Below are positions 8,154 to 16,263 of a DNA stretch of 64,000 nt, piece after piece. The stretch is taken from positions 310,001-374,000 of the forward strand of contig NZ_JAVHNP010000002.1 in NCBI RefSeq assembly GCF_031769195.1, in the 5' to 3' direction. Within the stretch, counting starts at the first letter, position 1, and every line of letters begins with the position of its first letter. The stretch comes from Vreelandella sp031769195. GTDB lineage: Bacteria > Pseudomonadota > Gammaproteobacteria > Pseudomonadales > Halomonadaceae. The notes under the pieces were generated by a model that saw only the letters and a list, made by a program, of their open reading frames with translations, was not told where the DNA came from and searched no databases. The position numbers were made by a program, and so were the translations under genes.

Positions 8154-8330
8154 GGAAATGCAGCAAGCGATCGAGTTTTAGATATAAGGCCTAATATAAA
8201 TTAATATCTAAAAGGGTCATAGGCTTGGAAGGATCTGGCAGGCTGCATTTGCCGGAAAGAATTGCCAGCACGTTGATTTATTAATAGAACGAGCCGTTTA
8301 ATACGCTGTTATATATTTTTTGGAGTATCG

Positions 8331-8903
8331 ATGTTCAAGTTTTTAGTTGGTTGTGTCATAGGCTTCTTTGTTGGCTTTGTATCATTCGTATTGTTTTTTG
8401 TTAGCGATACTAAATTTGATATGTCGGTGGTGACAAATTTGATTATCGCTGCTGCGACAGTTATGGCAACTATCATCCATTTCAGTTCAATTCGACAACA
8501 AAGGAAAGATAGGCTTTGGGATTTAAATAAACCAATTTTACTTGGGCTAAGTAAATCTCTATCGGCGGTAATAAAGGCTTCAGAGTACTACCTTCAGGAA
8601 GAATACGCACGTCAGCATACAGACGATGCCCCAAATCTAAATGACCAGCCAGACCCTAGCGTTTATAAGGAATTTGACCAAAAGCGAGAATATGCGTTAG
8701 AAGTGTACAAAGTTCTTATGGATAAAGAGTTAATTGATGCACTGGAAAAAGCTAAGCGGATTAACGACAATATAGATCATGGTGTTCATGAACATGGTGT
8801 CGATCACATCTCGGCATACGAAGCATCAATTTCGGTAAATGAAGATTTACAGAGAAAACTTAGTTTCTTCATTGCAAAAACGTCGGGAGTTAATGATATG
8901 TAA
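8331..8903 (+). CDS. Hypothetical membrane protein (island gene 3)
   Basis: 190 residues, no family recognised. Two N-terminal hydrophobic helices (about 4-24 and 33-50) are followed by a basic stop-transfer segment (RQQRKDRLW) and a highly charged, helical cytoplasmic tail rich in Glu, Lys, Asp and His. The two-helix/cytoplasmic-tail plan is shared with island gene 1. GGAG stands 7 bases before the ATG. The stop codon begins the best attC-like site of the window. AT-rich codon use. Confidence 0.6.
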   Translation: MFKFLVGCVIGFFVGFVSFVLFFVSDTKFDMSVVTNLIIAAATVMATIIHFSSIRQQRKDRLWDLNKPILLGLSKSLSAVIKASEYYLQEEYARQHTDDAPNLNDQPDPSVYKEFDQKREYALEVYKVLMDKELIDALEKAKRINDNIDHGVHEHGVDHISAYEASISVNEDLQRKLSFFIAKTSGVNDM

Positions 8904-9023
8904 AAAATTATTCAAGAGTGATTAGGCACGCGTTGCATTTTTACTATGTGTCGATTTTAGTGATTAATGTTGTATGCGTAAGCTTTGGTGTTGCGTGCCT
9001 CACACCTTAATAAGGCGTTAGCA
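8898..9023 (+). repeat. attC-like recombination site 2 (strongest)
   Basis: About 126 bases running from the stop codon of the preceding gene to GTTAGCA, 28 bases before the next start. The outer arms TTATTCAAG and CTTAATAA pair with one extra-helical base; inner arms GGCACGC (8926) and GCGTGCC (8993) pair perfectly. The long variable middle is AT-rich. Layout, arm order and length match Vibrio-type attC (VCR) sites. The left core is degenerate (ATGTAAA). Confidence 0.65.
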
Positions 9024-9051
9024 GTCTGTCGCATCAATTGAAGGAGGTATC

Positions 9052-10773
9052 TTGAAAATAGAATATATAGATGTAAGAAAATTTCGGTCAATCGATCAGT
9101 GCAGAATTTCGCTAGACACTGTTAACGCAATCGTAGGGCAGAACAATAGTGGTAAATCAGCATTGATCCGGGCAATGAATGCTTTCTTTAATCCAGATGT
9201 GGAAGAGTCTTTCTTTTATCAAGGGAAGCACAATTATACATCAAGCTCGATGCCAAAAATTACAATTGGGTTTAGTAATATAACAGGGCAAGAAGGTGTT
9301 GAAGAGTTCGGAAATGATGATTTAATTGACGTACAATTAGTTTATCAATCTTCTAATAAGAAGCTCGTATTCAAGTATAAATCTGGCGGCTCGTTCATTG
9401 CTGCCCCTGATCGTCTAATTGAAGCAATTGGTGATAGCATAGCATTTGTCTACATTCCTCCAAACAGAAACCCCGATCAGCTTAAGTGGGAAGAAAATAC
9501 ACTTATTAAAGAATTGATAGAGGAGTATTTAAAGCTTGAAACAAGCCGCAGAGATACTTTAACTCCGAAGTTTAAAAGTGCAGCCGAATATTTAGAGGAT
9601 GGGGCTTTAAATAAAATATCCAAGGAAGTAGAGGGGTATTATTCTCTTAGGCACAAATTTAACTTCTCGCTTAACTTTGACAAAAAAGCCAATTTCTTGT
9701 CATTCTTAAGCGGTATTCAAATGCACATTAAAGAAGCTGGTGTTGAGCATAACCTTGATGACTGTGGTACAGGTTTGCAGAGCTTAACCATAATTGCTTT
9801 TCATAGGGTGCTGGCTAAGTTGAGGCATCAAAATATTGTTCTTGGCCTCGAAGAGCCAGAGACCAATCTTCACCCGCAGGCACAGAGAGAGCTAATTAGC
9901 TCGATAAAATCCTCATCAGATGGAAATGATATTTCACAGGTTGTAATAACAACCCACTCTACTGTTCTCATTGATAATATTGAGCATGAGAGAATATCCC
10001 TAGTTAGAAAAGAGCCTGACGAGAGTAGAGGTTTTAAATCTGTTATCACCAAGACAAGTGATTCATTTTTTGAAGTGCATGGTCTTGAGGAGTTTAGGTA
10101 TTATCAATTTCACTTATATCGGAATAGTGATTTCTTTTTCGCAAACTATGTCATTTTTGTTGAAAGCAAGAATGATGCAGAGGTAGTTAAGTATCTAGCA
10201 TCAAGGGAGAATGTAGATCTTGATCTTTATGGTATAAGCGTTGTCAATATTGATGGGGTTCACAATTTAGCTTACCCCTTTCATATCGTTAAGGAGCTAA
10301 AAATTCCTTATTTGGCAATTCTTGATAAAGACTACTTCATTCCTTATCTCAATGATGAGCTTGAGCCAAGCAGGAATGGTGAAGGGTTGCCTAGATACCG
10401 TTACGAGTACAAGAATGGAATACTTCTTAGTGATTTAATTAGCGGTCAAAGAAATCAATCACAGATATTATCAAAGCTTAGAACCAACCATAGCCAAGCT
10501 ATGGATCTACTGATAAACCATAATATAATTTGCATGAACTACTGCTTAGAGATGGATTTGCTATGCTCAAATAGAGCTGTTGCTGAGATGGCGTTACACC
10601 TTAACTTAACACCTCAGGATAGTAATAGAAGGTTCTTATTGATAAATAGAAAGAAACGCATTAAAAATATAGGAACGATTCTTCATGTATTAAGAAAATT
10701 AGAAAATAAAAATCTTCCAAATTCTTTTAAGAGAATTAAGAAGCAAATTGTGGAAATTTCAAAGCGCTGCTAA
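9052..10773 (+). CDS. OLD-family ATPase with TOPRIM nuclease domain
   Basis: 573 residues. N-terminal ABC-type ATPase with Walker A GQNNSGKS (29-36), a signature-like GTGLQSL, Walker B VLGLEEPETNLHPQ and the switch VVITTHS. A C-terminal TOPRIM domain follows, with YVIFVESKNDAEVVKYL and ILDKDYF supplying the metal-binding acidic residues. Overcoming-lysogenization-defect proteins are DNA nucleases used in phage defence (P2 OLD, and GajA of Gabija). No UvrD-like helicase is adjacent, so this is not a complete Gabija. TTG start chosen because AAGGAGG lies 4 bases upstream and no ATG fits. Carried in the AT-rich cassette-like island; its stop codon is inside the next attC-like site. Confidence 0.85.
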   Translation: MKIEYIDVRKFRSIDQCRISLDTVNAIVGQNNSGKSALIRAMNAFFNPDVEESFFYQGKHNYTSSSMPKITIGFSNITGQEGVEEFGNDDLIDVQLVYQSSNKKLVFKYKSGGSFIAAPDRLIEAIGDSIAFVYIPPNRNPDQLKWEENTLIKELIEEYLKLETSRRDTLTPKFKSAAEYLEDGALNKISKEVEGYYSLRHKFNFSLNFDKKANFLSFLSGIQMHIKEAGVEHNLDDCGTGLQSLTIIAFHRVLAKLRHQNIVLGLEEPETNLHPQAQRELISSIKSSSDGNDISQVVITTHSTVLIDNIEHERISLVRKEPDESRGFKSVITKTSDSFFEVHGLEEFRYYQFHLYRNSDFFFANYVIFVESKNDAEVVKYLASRENVDLDLYGISVVNIDGVHNLAYPFHIVKELKIPYLAILDKDYFIPYLNDELEPSRNGEGLPRYRYEYKNGILLSDLISGQRNQSQILSKLRTNHSQAMDLLINHNIICMNYCLEMDLLCSNRAVAEMALHLNLTPQDSNRRFLLINRKKRIKNIGTILHVLRKLENKNLPNSFKRIKKQIVEISKRC

Positions 10774-10828
10774 CAAGCGCGTTAATTAGGACGCTCTCAA
10801 ACTTGCAGCTATTACGCGGGTGTTAAAG
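10768..10828 (+). repeat. attC-like recombination site 3
   Basis: Sixty-one bases from TGCTAAC, containing the OLD gene stop codon, to GTTAAAG. The left arm TAACAAGCGCGTTAAT and right arm ATTACGCGGGTGTTA are complementary with bulges. Length matches the classic 59-base element; the inner stem is weak. Confidence 0.5.
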
Positions 10829-10851
10829 CACTATATCAGTGGCTCCTAAAA

Positions 10852-10875
10852 GGCTGCTTTTGGCCGATAGTGGCC
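10852..10875. repeat. Island dispersed repeat, TTGGCCGA form, copy 4
   Basis: GGCTGCTTTTGGCCGATAGT followed by GGCC, preceded by TATATCAG as at 8070. The rest of 10829-11068 carries no convincing gene; a short frame (10972-11055) encodes a 27-residue peptide ending EGNIR that could be debris. Confidence 0.5.
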
Positions 10876-11068
10876 AAGCCGAATTTGGTGATGCAGAGTT
10901 GCATATCCGATAATCATGGCACTGAATGCATCTGTTGCCAGTGAGAGAATTGCTTAGCCTGTGCTGTTTAGGTGTGTTGTTATTATCTGTATCAACCTGA
11001 TGGTCGAGAGGAAATTGAACTGACGCCTGATAGCGCCATCGAAGGAAATATCAGATAAAGGTCGGCTT

Positions 11069-11293
11069 TTGCTGACAAGATATTACTACCCGTTCTTACA
11101 GGAGTGGGGCTTCGCGGAGAACTTTATGGACTACGAACATGCAATTGTGAAATTCGAAGACGGGATTGGCAACCTGTTCTGCAACGGCTGCGGCATTATC
11201 ATCGCTGAGGGTACTCAGCATGAAGATAGAGAGCACTACTGTACCATGTGCATGAGCGGCAATTGTAAAGCAAAATTCAAGGACGGAAACTAA
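11069..11293 (+). CDS. Small CxxC zinc-binding-like protein (island gene 5)
   Basis: 74 residues from a TTG start, or 55 from the ATG at 11126. Four cysteines in two pairs (Cys38/Cys41 in FCNGCG and Cys58/Cys61 in YCTMCM), with intervening His residues, suggest one zinc-ribbon-like site. No family recognised. AAAGG lies 7 bases before the TTG; the frame is open a further 45 bases upstream without a start codon. It is the last gene of the island and its stop codon (CTAAC) starts another attC-like repeat. Confidence 0.5.
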   Translation: MLTRYYYPFLQEWGFAENFMDYEHAIVKFEDGIGNLFCNGCGIIIAEGTQHEDREHYCTMCMSGNCKAKFKDGN

Positions 11294-11352
11294 CATTCCC
11301 AGCCCGCAACGCTCCGCGTTTTAGGGAAGGGGGCGTGGAATAGATGTTGTGA
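11290..11352 (+). repeat. attC-like recombination site 4
   Basis: From CTAACAT, containing the preceding stop codon, to ATGTTGTG. Outer arms pair imperfectly; the centre is a perfect AACGC-TCC-GCGTT hairpin, the kind of apex common in attC sites. Right core is degenerate (GTTGTGA). Confidence 0.45.
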
Positions 11353-11380
11353 ACATCATTAATCTGAAAACTCCTTAAAG

Positions 11381-11402
11381 ACCGCTCTTGGCCGATAGCG
11401 GC
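11381..11402. repeat. Island dispersed repeat, TTGGCCGA form, copy 5
   Basis: ACCGCTCTTGGCCGATAGCG followed by GC. It marks the right edge of the AT-rich island; the next gene has ordinary GC content. Confidence 0.55.
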
Positions 11403-11449
11403 ACTTCAGCCACAGTCAATCCCAGCAATGAGTAAACAAACTACCACCC

Positions 11450-13318
11450 TCAGCCCGACAACCCCCCAGGGCTCGCCACAAACCCACTCAACAGCCGTTC
11501 AATTTCCTGGGCAGGCATCGGTCGGAAGAAGAAGAACCCTTGAACAAGGTCGCAATGCATATCGCGCAGCAGTGACAACTGTTCGGCGTTCTCGACGCCT
11601 TCGGCCACCACCTCTAATCCCAACCGATGGCCGATGAAGATAGCGCCCTCCATGATGGCCCTATCTTTTGGCTGCGTGGGGGCGTCGTGGATGAAGGAGC
11701 GATCGATCTTCAAGGCGGTGGCGGGAAAGTGTTTTAGGTAGCTCAGGGAGGAGTAGCCGGTCCCGAAGTCGTCGATAGCAATGTGAAAACCGCGATGATA
11801 GAGGCGCCGCAGGTCCTCAAGGACGGTTTCGTCGGCTTCGATCAGGACACTCTCGGTCAATTCGATGCCGATATCCTGTGGGGCTAAGCCGTGGCGCTGC
11901 AGCGTGTCTTCGAAGCTCTTGAGGGCGCCGGGGCGCACCAACTGACGCCCCGAGACATTGATGTCGATGCGCTGCTGACGAAATCCCTTGGCACGCCATT
12001 CCACCTGTTGGCGGCAAGCCTCCTCAATGACCCAATCGCCCAGGCGATGGATCAAACCGGAGCGCTCGGCCAGCGGGATAAACTCGGCAGGCGAGATCGT
12101 TGGGCCTTCGGTAGGCTCCCAGCGTAACAAGGCCTCGAGATTCTCTATTCGCCCACTAACCGCCGAGACTTGGGGCTGGTAGTGCAGGGTGAATTCACCG
12201 TTATCCAGGGCTTCTTCAAGGCGTGCCGAAAGATCGTGCTGGCGAACCAGCTCATCATGCAGCTTCTGCTGGAAAAAATGTACTGCATACCGGCCCTCCA
12301 GCTTGGCTCGGTTCTTGGCCACATCGGCATTACGGATCAATTCCCGTGACGATTCCCCATTCTCGGGAAAGAGGGCCACGCCTAGGCAGGCCGTAACCTG
12401 ACGCTCCCGACCATCCAGTACAAAAGGTTTCAGGAAGACATTCTGTAGATGACGAACGACCCGTCTCACATCGGCGTCCAAGTGGATGCCAGGAAAGGCC
12501 AGCACAAATTCATCACTAGAGACGCGGGAGACCAAGTCGGTGTCTTGCTGGCACGCTTTCAGTCGCCGAGTCAGTTCTACGAGCAGGCGATCACCCTGGT
12601 CATAGCCCAGGGCATCGTTGATCTCGACGAAGTGATCGATATCTAGGTAGATAGTGGCTAGGCCAGTGCCCTGGCGTCGACAGGAGTCCAGCAGGTTGTC
12701 CAGGTCGACCTCGAAGGTCTGGCGGTTAGGGAGATGGGTAAGCCTGTCGAAACGCGTGGCGAATTCTAGGTCGCGGTGGGCGCGTTTTTGGTCGGAAAGG
12801 TCGACATCCACACAGAACAGTAAGGGAGAATCGGTATGCTCATTGAGCATTAGATGCTGCGAAAAGACCGATATCAGCTCGCCGGTTTTGTGTTTTAGTT
12901 CAAGTTCGCCAGCGGGAATGGCGATGCCTTTTTCGATCCAGGTACCATGCGCCTGGATCACTCCATTACGCATAAAGTCAGGAATAATCAGATCTTCTAG
13001 CAATTGCCCCAAGGCTTCCTCGGCGGTATAGCCGTAGAGACGAGTGCTACCCTCATTCCAGTAAATCACGCGGCGATCACGATCATACCCCTGAACCGCC
13101 AATTTCGGCAGACTCTCTAACAGGGCGCGAAATCGCTGCTCACTCTCTAGATATTGGCGACGTACTAACGCGACTTCTTCCTTGTCGGCGACCTGGGCAT
13201 CCATGCTGTTTGTTGAAGGTGTCTTTGGCATCTTTAACACAAGCGTACTGGAAAACTCTCTACGGTTCTCCTTAAGGCGTTCCGGCTCTCTGAGATGTCG
13301 GGAATCGCTGGCAGTCAT
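11450..13318 (-). CDS. PAS-GGDEF-EAL c-di-GMP signalling protein, probable phosphodiesterase
   Basis: About 622 residues, cytoplasmic, with no membrane segment. A PAS domain (about 55-175) is followed by a GGDEF domain whose active-site motif is changed to SSDEF, so cyclase activity is unlikely, and an EAL domain with intact EALLRW, the metal-ligand block IDDFGTGYSSL, LKIDRSF and VVAEGVE. The predicted activity is c-di-GMP hydrolysis controlled by the PAS sensor. ATG at 13318 preferred over a GTG three codons earlier; neither has a good ribosome site. It is divergent from the dioxygenase gene and ends at the right edge of the island. Confidence 0.88.
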   Translation of the reverse strand: MTASDSRHLREPERLKENRREFSSTLVLKMPKTPSTNSMDAQVADKEEVALVRRQYLESEQRFRALLESLPKLAVQGYDRDRRVIYWNEGSTRLYGYTAEEALGQLLEDLIIPDFMRNGVIQAHGTWIEKGIAIPAGELELKHKTGELISVFSQHLMLNEHTDSPLLFCVDVDLSDQKRAHRDLEFATRFDRLTHLPNRQTFEVDLDNLLDSCRRQGTGLATIYLDIDHFVEINDALGYDQGDRLLVELTRRLKACQQDTDLVSRVSSDEFVLAFPGIHLDADVRRVVRHLQNVFLKPFVLDGRERQVTACLGVALFPENGESSRELIRNADVAKNRAKLEGRYAVHFFQQKLHDELVRQHDLSARLEEALDNGEFTLHYQPQVSAVSGRIENLEALLRWEPTEGPTISPAEFIPLAERSGLIHRLGDWVIEEACRQQVEWRAKGFRQQRIDINVSGRQLVRPGALKSFEDTLQRHGLAPQDIGIELTESVLIEADETVLEDLRRLYHRGFHIAIDDFGTGYSSLSYLKHFPATALKIDRSFIHDAPTQPKDRAIMEGAIFIGHRLGLEVVAEGVENAEQLSLLRDMHCDLVQGFFFFRPMPAQEIERLLSGFVASPGGLSG

Positions 13319-13588
13319 AGGATTCACTTAAAGAAAAACTCTGTCGAGAGCCATCATCATGGCCACAATAAATAGCTGCTTTTGTGATGATTATCCTACA
13401 CCTAATTGTAGGAGATAACCTACACATATACGTCACCTGCGGCGTGATCCTTTTTTCAACAAAATCACTCTTTTTAAGCACATTTCTTTGACATATCCTT
13501 GCAAATCTTTTCATTTTCTTCCTGTTGGTCGCAGTGTTTACACCGGCCACACCGGGCAATTCCGCCCCGTTAACAGGAGAATACCCAC

Positions 13589-14380
13589 ATGAAACTCGAT
13601 ACTCTTAAGCATGGTTTTGATCTCACCTCCATGCCTGCCGATTCACTCGCCGATTATTGGAACCCGGGAGTGACCGAGGCGCTTAGGCAGCAGGATTGGG
13701 CAAAGACCGATATTCGGGATCGAATTGATCTGACTGCATGGCAGGGGTTTACCGCTGACCTGCCGCGTGACCCCTATGTCAATCAGCGATGGAAGCGGAT
13801 GTCGTGGCTCGCCCTGAATGATCAGGGAGAGGTAGAGGAGATGGGCCAGTGCCCCATGGCTCAAGGGGGAGCCTTCAACGACGCGGAAAGCATGGCGGAT
13901 CGCCTGCGGTATTATGATCCGCTGACTGAGGAGTTCTTGGCGCGCCCCGATGTGAAGGCCTTCGTTCGCGCTTGGGCAAGGCTGTGGAGTATCGGTGCCC
14001 ACGAACCCATTTTGATGCAGATTACGGGGGTTCGCGGAGAAGGCAGCATCGACCCGCTGCAGGGGCAGGGCATTCATGCCGATGGCTGCAAGGCTCTCAG
14101 TATTCTGGTGCTTAACCGGGAAAACGTGGCAGGTGCCGAAAATCACCTCTACGCAGATAAGGCGGGCACCCAGCCCTTAGTGGATATCACCCTGAATCCA
14201 GGGGATATTCTACATCTGTACGATGATCGGCTATTCCACAGTGTCGATGGAATCGAACAGCTCGACAGCGAGGCGCCCTTCGAGCGGTTTATTATCATCA
14301 TCAATAGCCGCTTCGTAGACGACTTCCAGAACCGGATGTTGCGTCGCTATTTCCCTGAAGCGGTCCTCAATGAGAGCTAA
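13589..14380 (+). CDS. 2-oxoglutarate/Fe(II) dioxygenase, amino-acid-hydroxylase-like
   Basis: 263 residues, soluble. The Fe(II)-binding HxD is in GIHADG, the distal His in LFHSVDGI, and a candidate 2-oxoglutarate-binding Arg in FERFIIII. The order and spacing fit the 2OG-Fe dioxygenase family that includes the free L-isoleucine hydroxylase IDO of Bacillus and related amino-acid hydroxylases; substrate here is unknown. AGGAG precedes the ATG. It is a single gene: divergent from the PAS-GGDEF-EAL gene across 270 bases and closed by a terminator. Confidence 0.78.
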   Translation: MKLDTLKHGFDLTSMPADSLADYWNPGVTEALRQQDWAKTDIRDRIDLTAWQGFTADLPRDPYVNQRWKRMSWLALNDQGEVEEMGQCPMAQGGAFNDAESMADRLRYYDPLTEEFLARPDVKAFVRAWARLWSIGAHEPILMQITGVRGEGSIDPLQGQGIHADGCKALSILVLNRENVAGAENHLYADKAGTQPLVDITLNPGDILHLYDDRLFHSVDGIEQLDSEAPFERFIIIINSRFVDDFQNRMLRRYFPEAVLNES

Positions 14381-14415
14381 GCGCTTGCTCGGTCAATAGC
14401 GTCCTTAGCAATAAC

Positions 14416-14455
14416 AACGCCCCCAGAGTGCCTCTTAGCGCTCCGGGGGCGTTTT
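14416..14455. terminator. Intrinsic terminator, possibly bidirectional
   Basis: AACGCCCCCAGAG pairs with CTCCGGGGGCGTT (one mismatch), followed by TTTT on the plus strand. It lies between the convergent dioxygenase and IalB-like genes and may serve both. Confidence 0.82.
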
Positions 14456-14471
14456 GATCTGGGGTGTGAGA

Positions 14472-14999
14472 TCAGGGGGCAAGGCGGTTACTGGCGCTGG
14501 TGAAGCCAGCCAGCGAAATACCCAGATCCATGCGTTCACCGCGTGGATCAATCATGCTGAGGGTAGCCGAACTGCCGCCACGGAGTGCCTGCAACATCGA
14601 CGGCTCGATGGGGGCGTCTGCACGGCACCCCTGTTGTTGGCAGACCTGATAGGGGAACTGGATGGGCTCACCGTTATCAACCACCAACTGTAAGCCCGCC
14701 GCAAGACGCACGCCCAGTGGTACGAAGAAGCTCATGACCGGGCCATTGAGCTGGGGAGGATATTCAACCACGACTTGCATGATAGGTTGATCGTTGCTGG
14801 GTTGAGTGACCATTTGCATCATCGCACAGCGGGTTGCACCCTGATTATCTTGGCAATGCACTTCCCAGTCTTGGAACGTCTCAGTGGTGACATCATCGCC
14901 AGGAGCAGCCCCCGGTTGTTGGCTGAAGGCACTGGGTGAAAACGCCAAAATGGATAATAGTCCCATCATACGTAGGGTTTGAGTAAAGCGGTGTGGCAT
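14472..14999 (-). CDS. Invasion-associated locus B (IalB) family secreted protein
   Basis: About 175 residues from the ATG at 14999, which has AGGAG 7 bases upstream; an in-frame 5' extension is rejected. An N-terminal signal peptide (GLLSILAFSPSAFS) directs export. The mature part has the IalB layout: FQDWEVHC, RCAMMQM, PLGVRLAAGLQLVVD, PYQVCQQQGC and ISLAGFTSA, with paired cysteines that may form disulphides. IalB is linked to invasion in Bartonella, but homologues are widespread in environmental bacteria and the biochemical role is unknown. Confidence 0.82.
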   Translation of the reverse strand: MPHRFTQTLRMMGLLSILAFSPSAFSQQPGAAPGDDVTTETFQDWEVHCQDNQGATRCAMMQMVTQPSNDQPIMQVVVEYPPQLNGPVMSFFVPLGVRLAAGLQLVVDNGEPIQFPYQVCQQQGCRADAPIEPSMLQALRGGSSATLSMIDPRGERMDLGISLAGFTSASNRLAP

Positions 15000-15208
15000 T
15001 GCATCGTCTCCTGTGGGTTCATTCATGGTGTTCAATATCACCACCATGCCTGCTTGTGCGCTTGATATCCAGCATAGCGGCCATACGTTAACCAGCACGG
15101 TAGCTCAACATAGACGCGGCGGGTTGGAAAGAGCAGGCCTCTTTCCAGCGCTTGGCGCTAAGCTCTAGTAAGCTGCCCCTACACTTAGCCGCAGAGAAGG
15201 CCAACACC

Positions 15209-16246
15209 ATGACGCACGCCACTATTTTGCAGCAAGGCACTATTCACTGTTTTCCCGCTGGGCTGCGCGATGAGCGCGGTAAGCTGGTGAATGCTGAAGT
15301 CTCGGCGGTACTTTACGACGGCCAAAGGCTGATTTTAGCCAGCGACAAGCCAGTGCCAGGGGAAGAGCGCTCAGCCATGTTTGCCATGCCGATGACCGAG
15401 CAGGGGCCGGATGATACTCAGCTGGAATACTTCACCACCCCGCTGATTAAACAGGCGGTAAAGTACGAAGACCTCTCTCTCACGGCAGATGGCCGCCATG
15501 TACTGGCCACCACGGGCTTTGATCGTATCGATAGCGAAAGCCACGATCTCAACGATTACAACCACCTGCTGATTTGGCCGCTAGGCCACCCTGAAAAAGT
15601 ACAGGTGGTCGACCCCGACCCCCGCGATGGCGTGGAAGGTTCACTAGAGCTGCGCACCAAGCTCAATCAGGCCATTGGTTTCCCTTACTATAAAATCGAA
15701 GGGCTGGCCGCTATTCCCGGCGAACGGGGTGATGGCCTGCTGCTGTTTGGTATTCGTGAGCAGGGCCAAGCCCACGATGATTTCACTTACGTTAGCCGTA
15801 TCGTCGGCGCGCATTATGAAGTCAGTGAAAGCGGCAACTTGGTGTTTGTAGATGAGATGCGCGAGCACTATGCCTTTACGCCCAGCAAGCATTCGGCGGT
15901 GCGTTTTGATTGCGGCCTCTCTAGCTTGGAGTACGACCCCTACCATGGGCGTCTTTACCTACTGAACAGCTTTGAGGTAGAAGAGGCCGGTGAAGAGCGC
16001 ATTGGCGGTTATTTATGGGAAGTGAGTTTAAGCGGCTTTCGAGAAGGCCAAACGCCCACGCTGGTGACCACCCCGGCTGGCCTACCCCTGGAGTTCGAGC
16101 ACAAAGCCGAAGGCCTGGCCGTGTTAGATCACGACCGCCTGTTTGTGGCCTACGATAACGATCGGCACCTGGGGCTTGGCAGCGTGGATGAGCGCGACGA
16201 GCGCCACGCCTGTGAAGCGCCTTATACTCTTCTCCACGTTTCATAA
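15209..16246 (+). CDS. Conserved hypothetical protein, beta-propeller-like
   Basis: 345 residues from the ATG at 15209 (GAGAAGG 9 bases upstream); earlier in-frame starts lack a ribosome site. No signal peptide or membrane segment. Repeated beta-rich blocks with Asp-rich turns (YEDLSLTADGRHVLATTGF, YKIEGLAAIPGERGDGLLLF, LSSLEYDPYHGRLYLLN, KAEGLAVLDHDRLFVAYDND) suggest a six-bladed propeller like those of esterase-like phytase or SMP-30-type proteins. No catalytic assignment is possible. It is 17 bases upstream of the M48 protease and probably co-transcribed. Confidence 0.65.
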   Translation: MTHATILQQGTIHCFPAGLRDERGKLVNAEVSAVLYDGQRLILASDKPVPGEERSAMFAMPMTEQGPDDTQLEYFTTPLIKQAVKYEDLSLTADGRHVLATTGFDRIDSESHDLNDYNHLLIWPLGHPEKVQVVDPDPRDGVEGSLELRTKLNQAIGFPYYKIEGLAAIPGERGDGLLLFGIREQGQAHDDFTYVSRIVGAHYEVSESGNLVFVDEMREHYAFTPSKHSAVRFDCGLSSLEYDPYHGRLYLLNSFEVEEAGEERIGGYLWEVSLSGFREGQTPTLVTTPAGLPLEFEHKAEGLAVLDHDRLFVAYDNDRHLGLGSVDERDERHACEAPYTLLHVS

Positions 16247-16263
16247 TTCAGGCGAATCCTTCG

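Larger units (their letters stand above)
8062..8316 (+). repeat. Cassette-junction region with weak attC-like ends
   Basis: The region runs from the DUF4145 stop codon (GCTTAAGGCGTTATAT) to GTTTAATACGCTGTTATAT before the next gene. The two ends are partly complementary, but 255 bases is long for an attC site, and the interior holds two copies of the island dispersed repeats. It may be a recombination site disrupted by repeat insertion. No gene is seen in it. Confidence 0.3.

Noticed and set aside
8062..8316. Full attC site after the DUF4145 gene
   Set aside because: The ends are only weakly complementary and 255 bases is too long; kept only as a low-confidence junction.
9052..10773. Complete Gabija system
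   Set aside because: The GajA-like OLD protein is present but no UvrD/GajB-type helicase follows; the next gene is a 74-codon CxxC protein.
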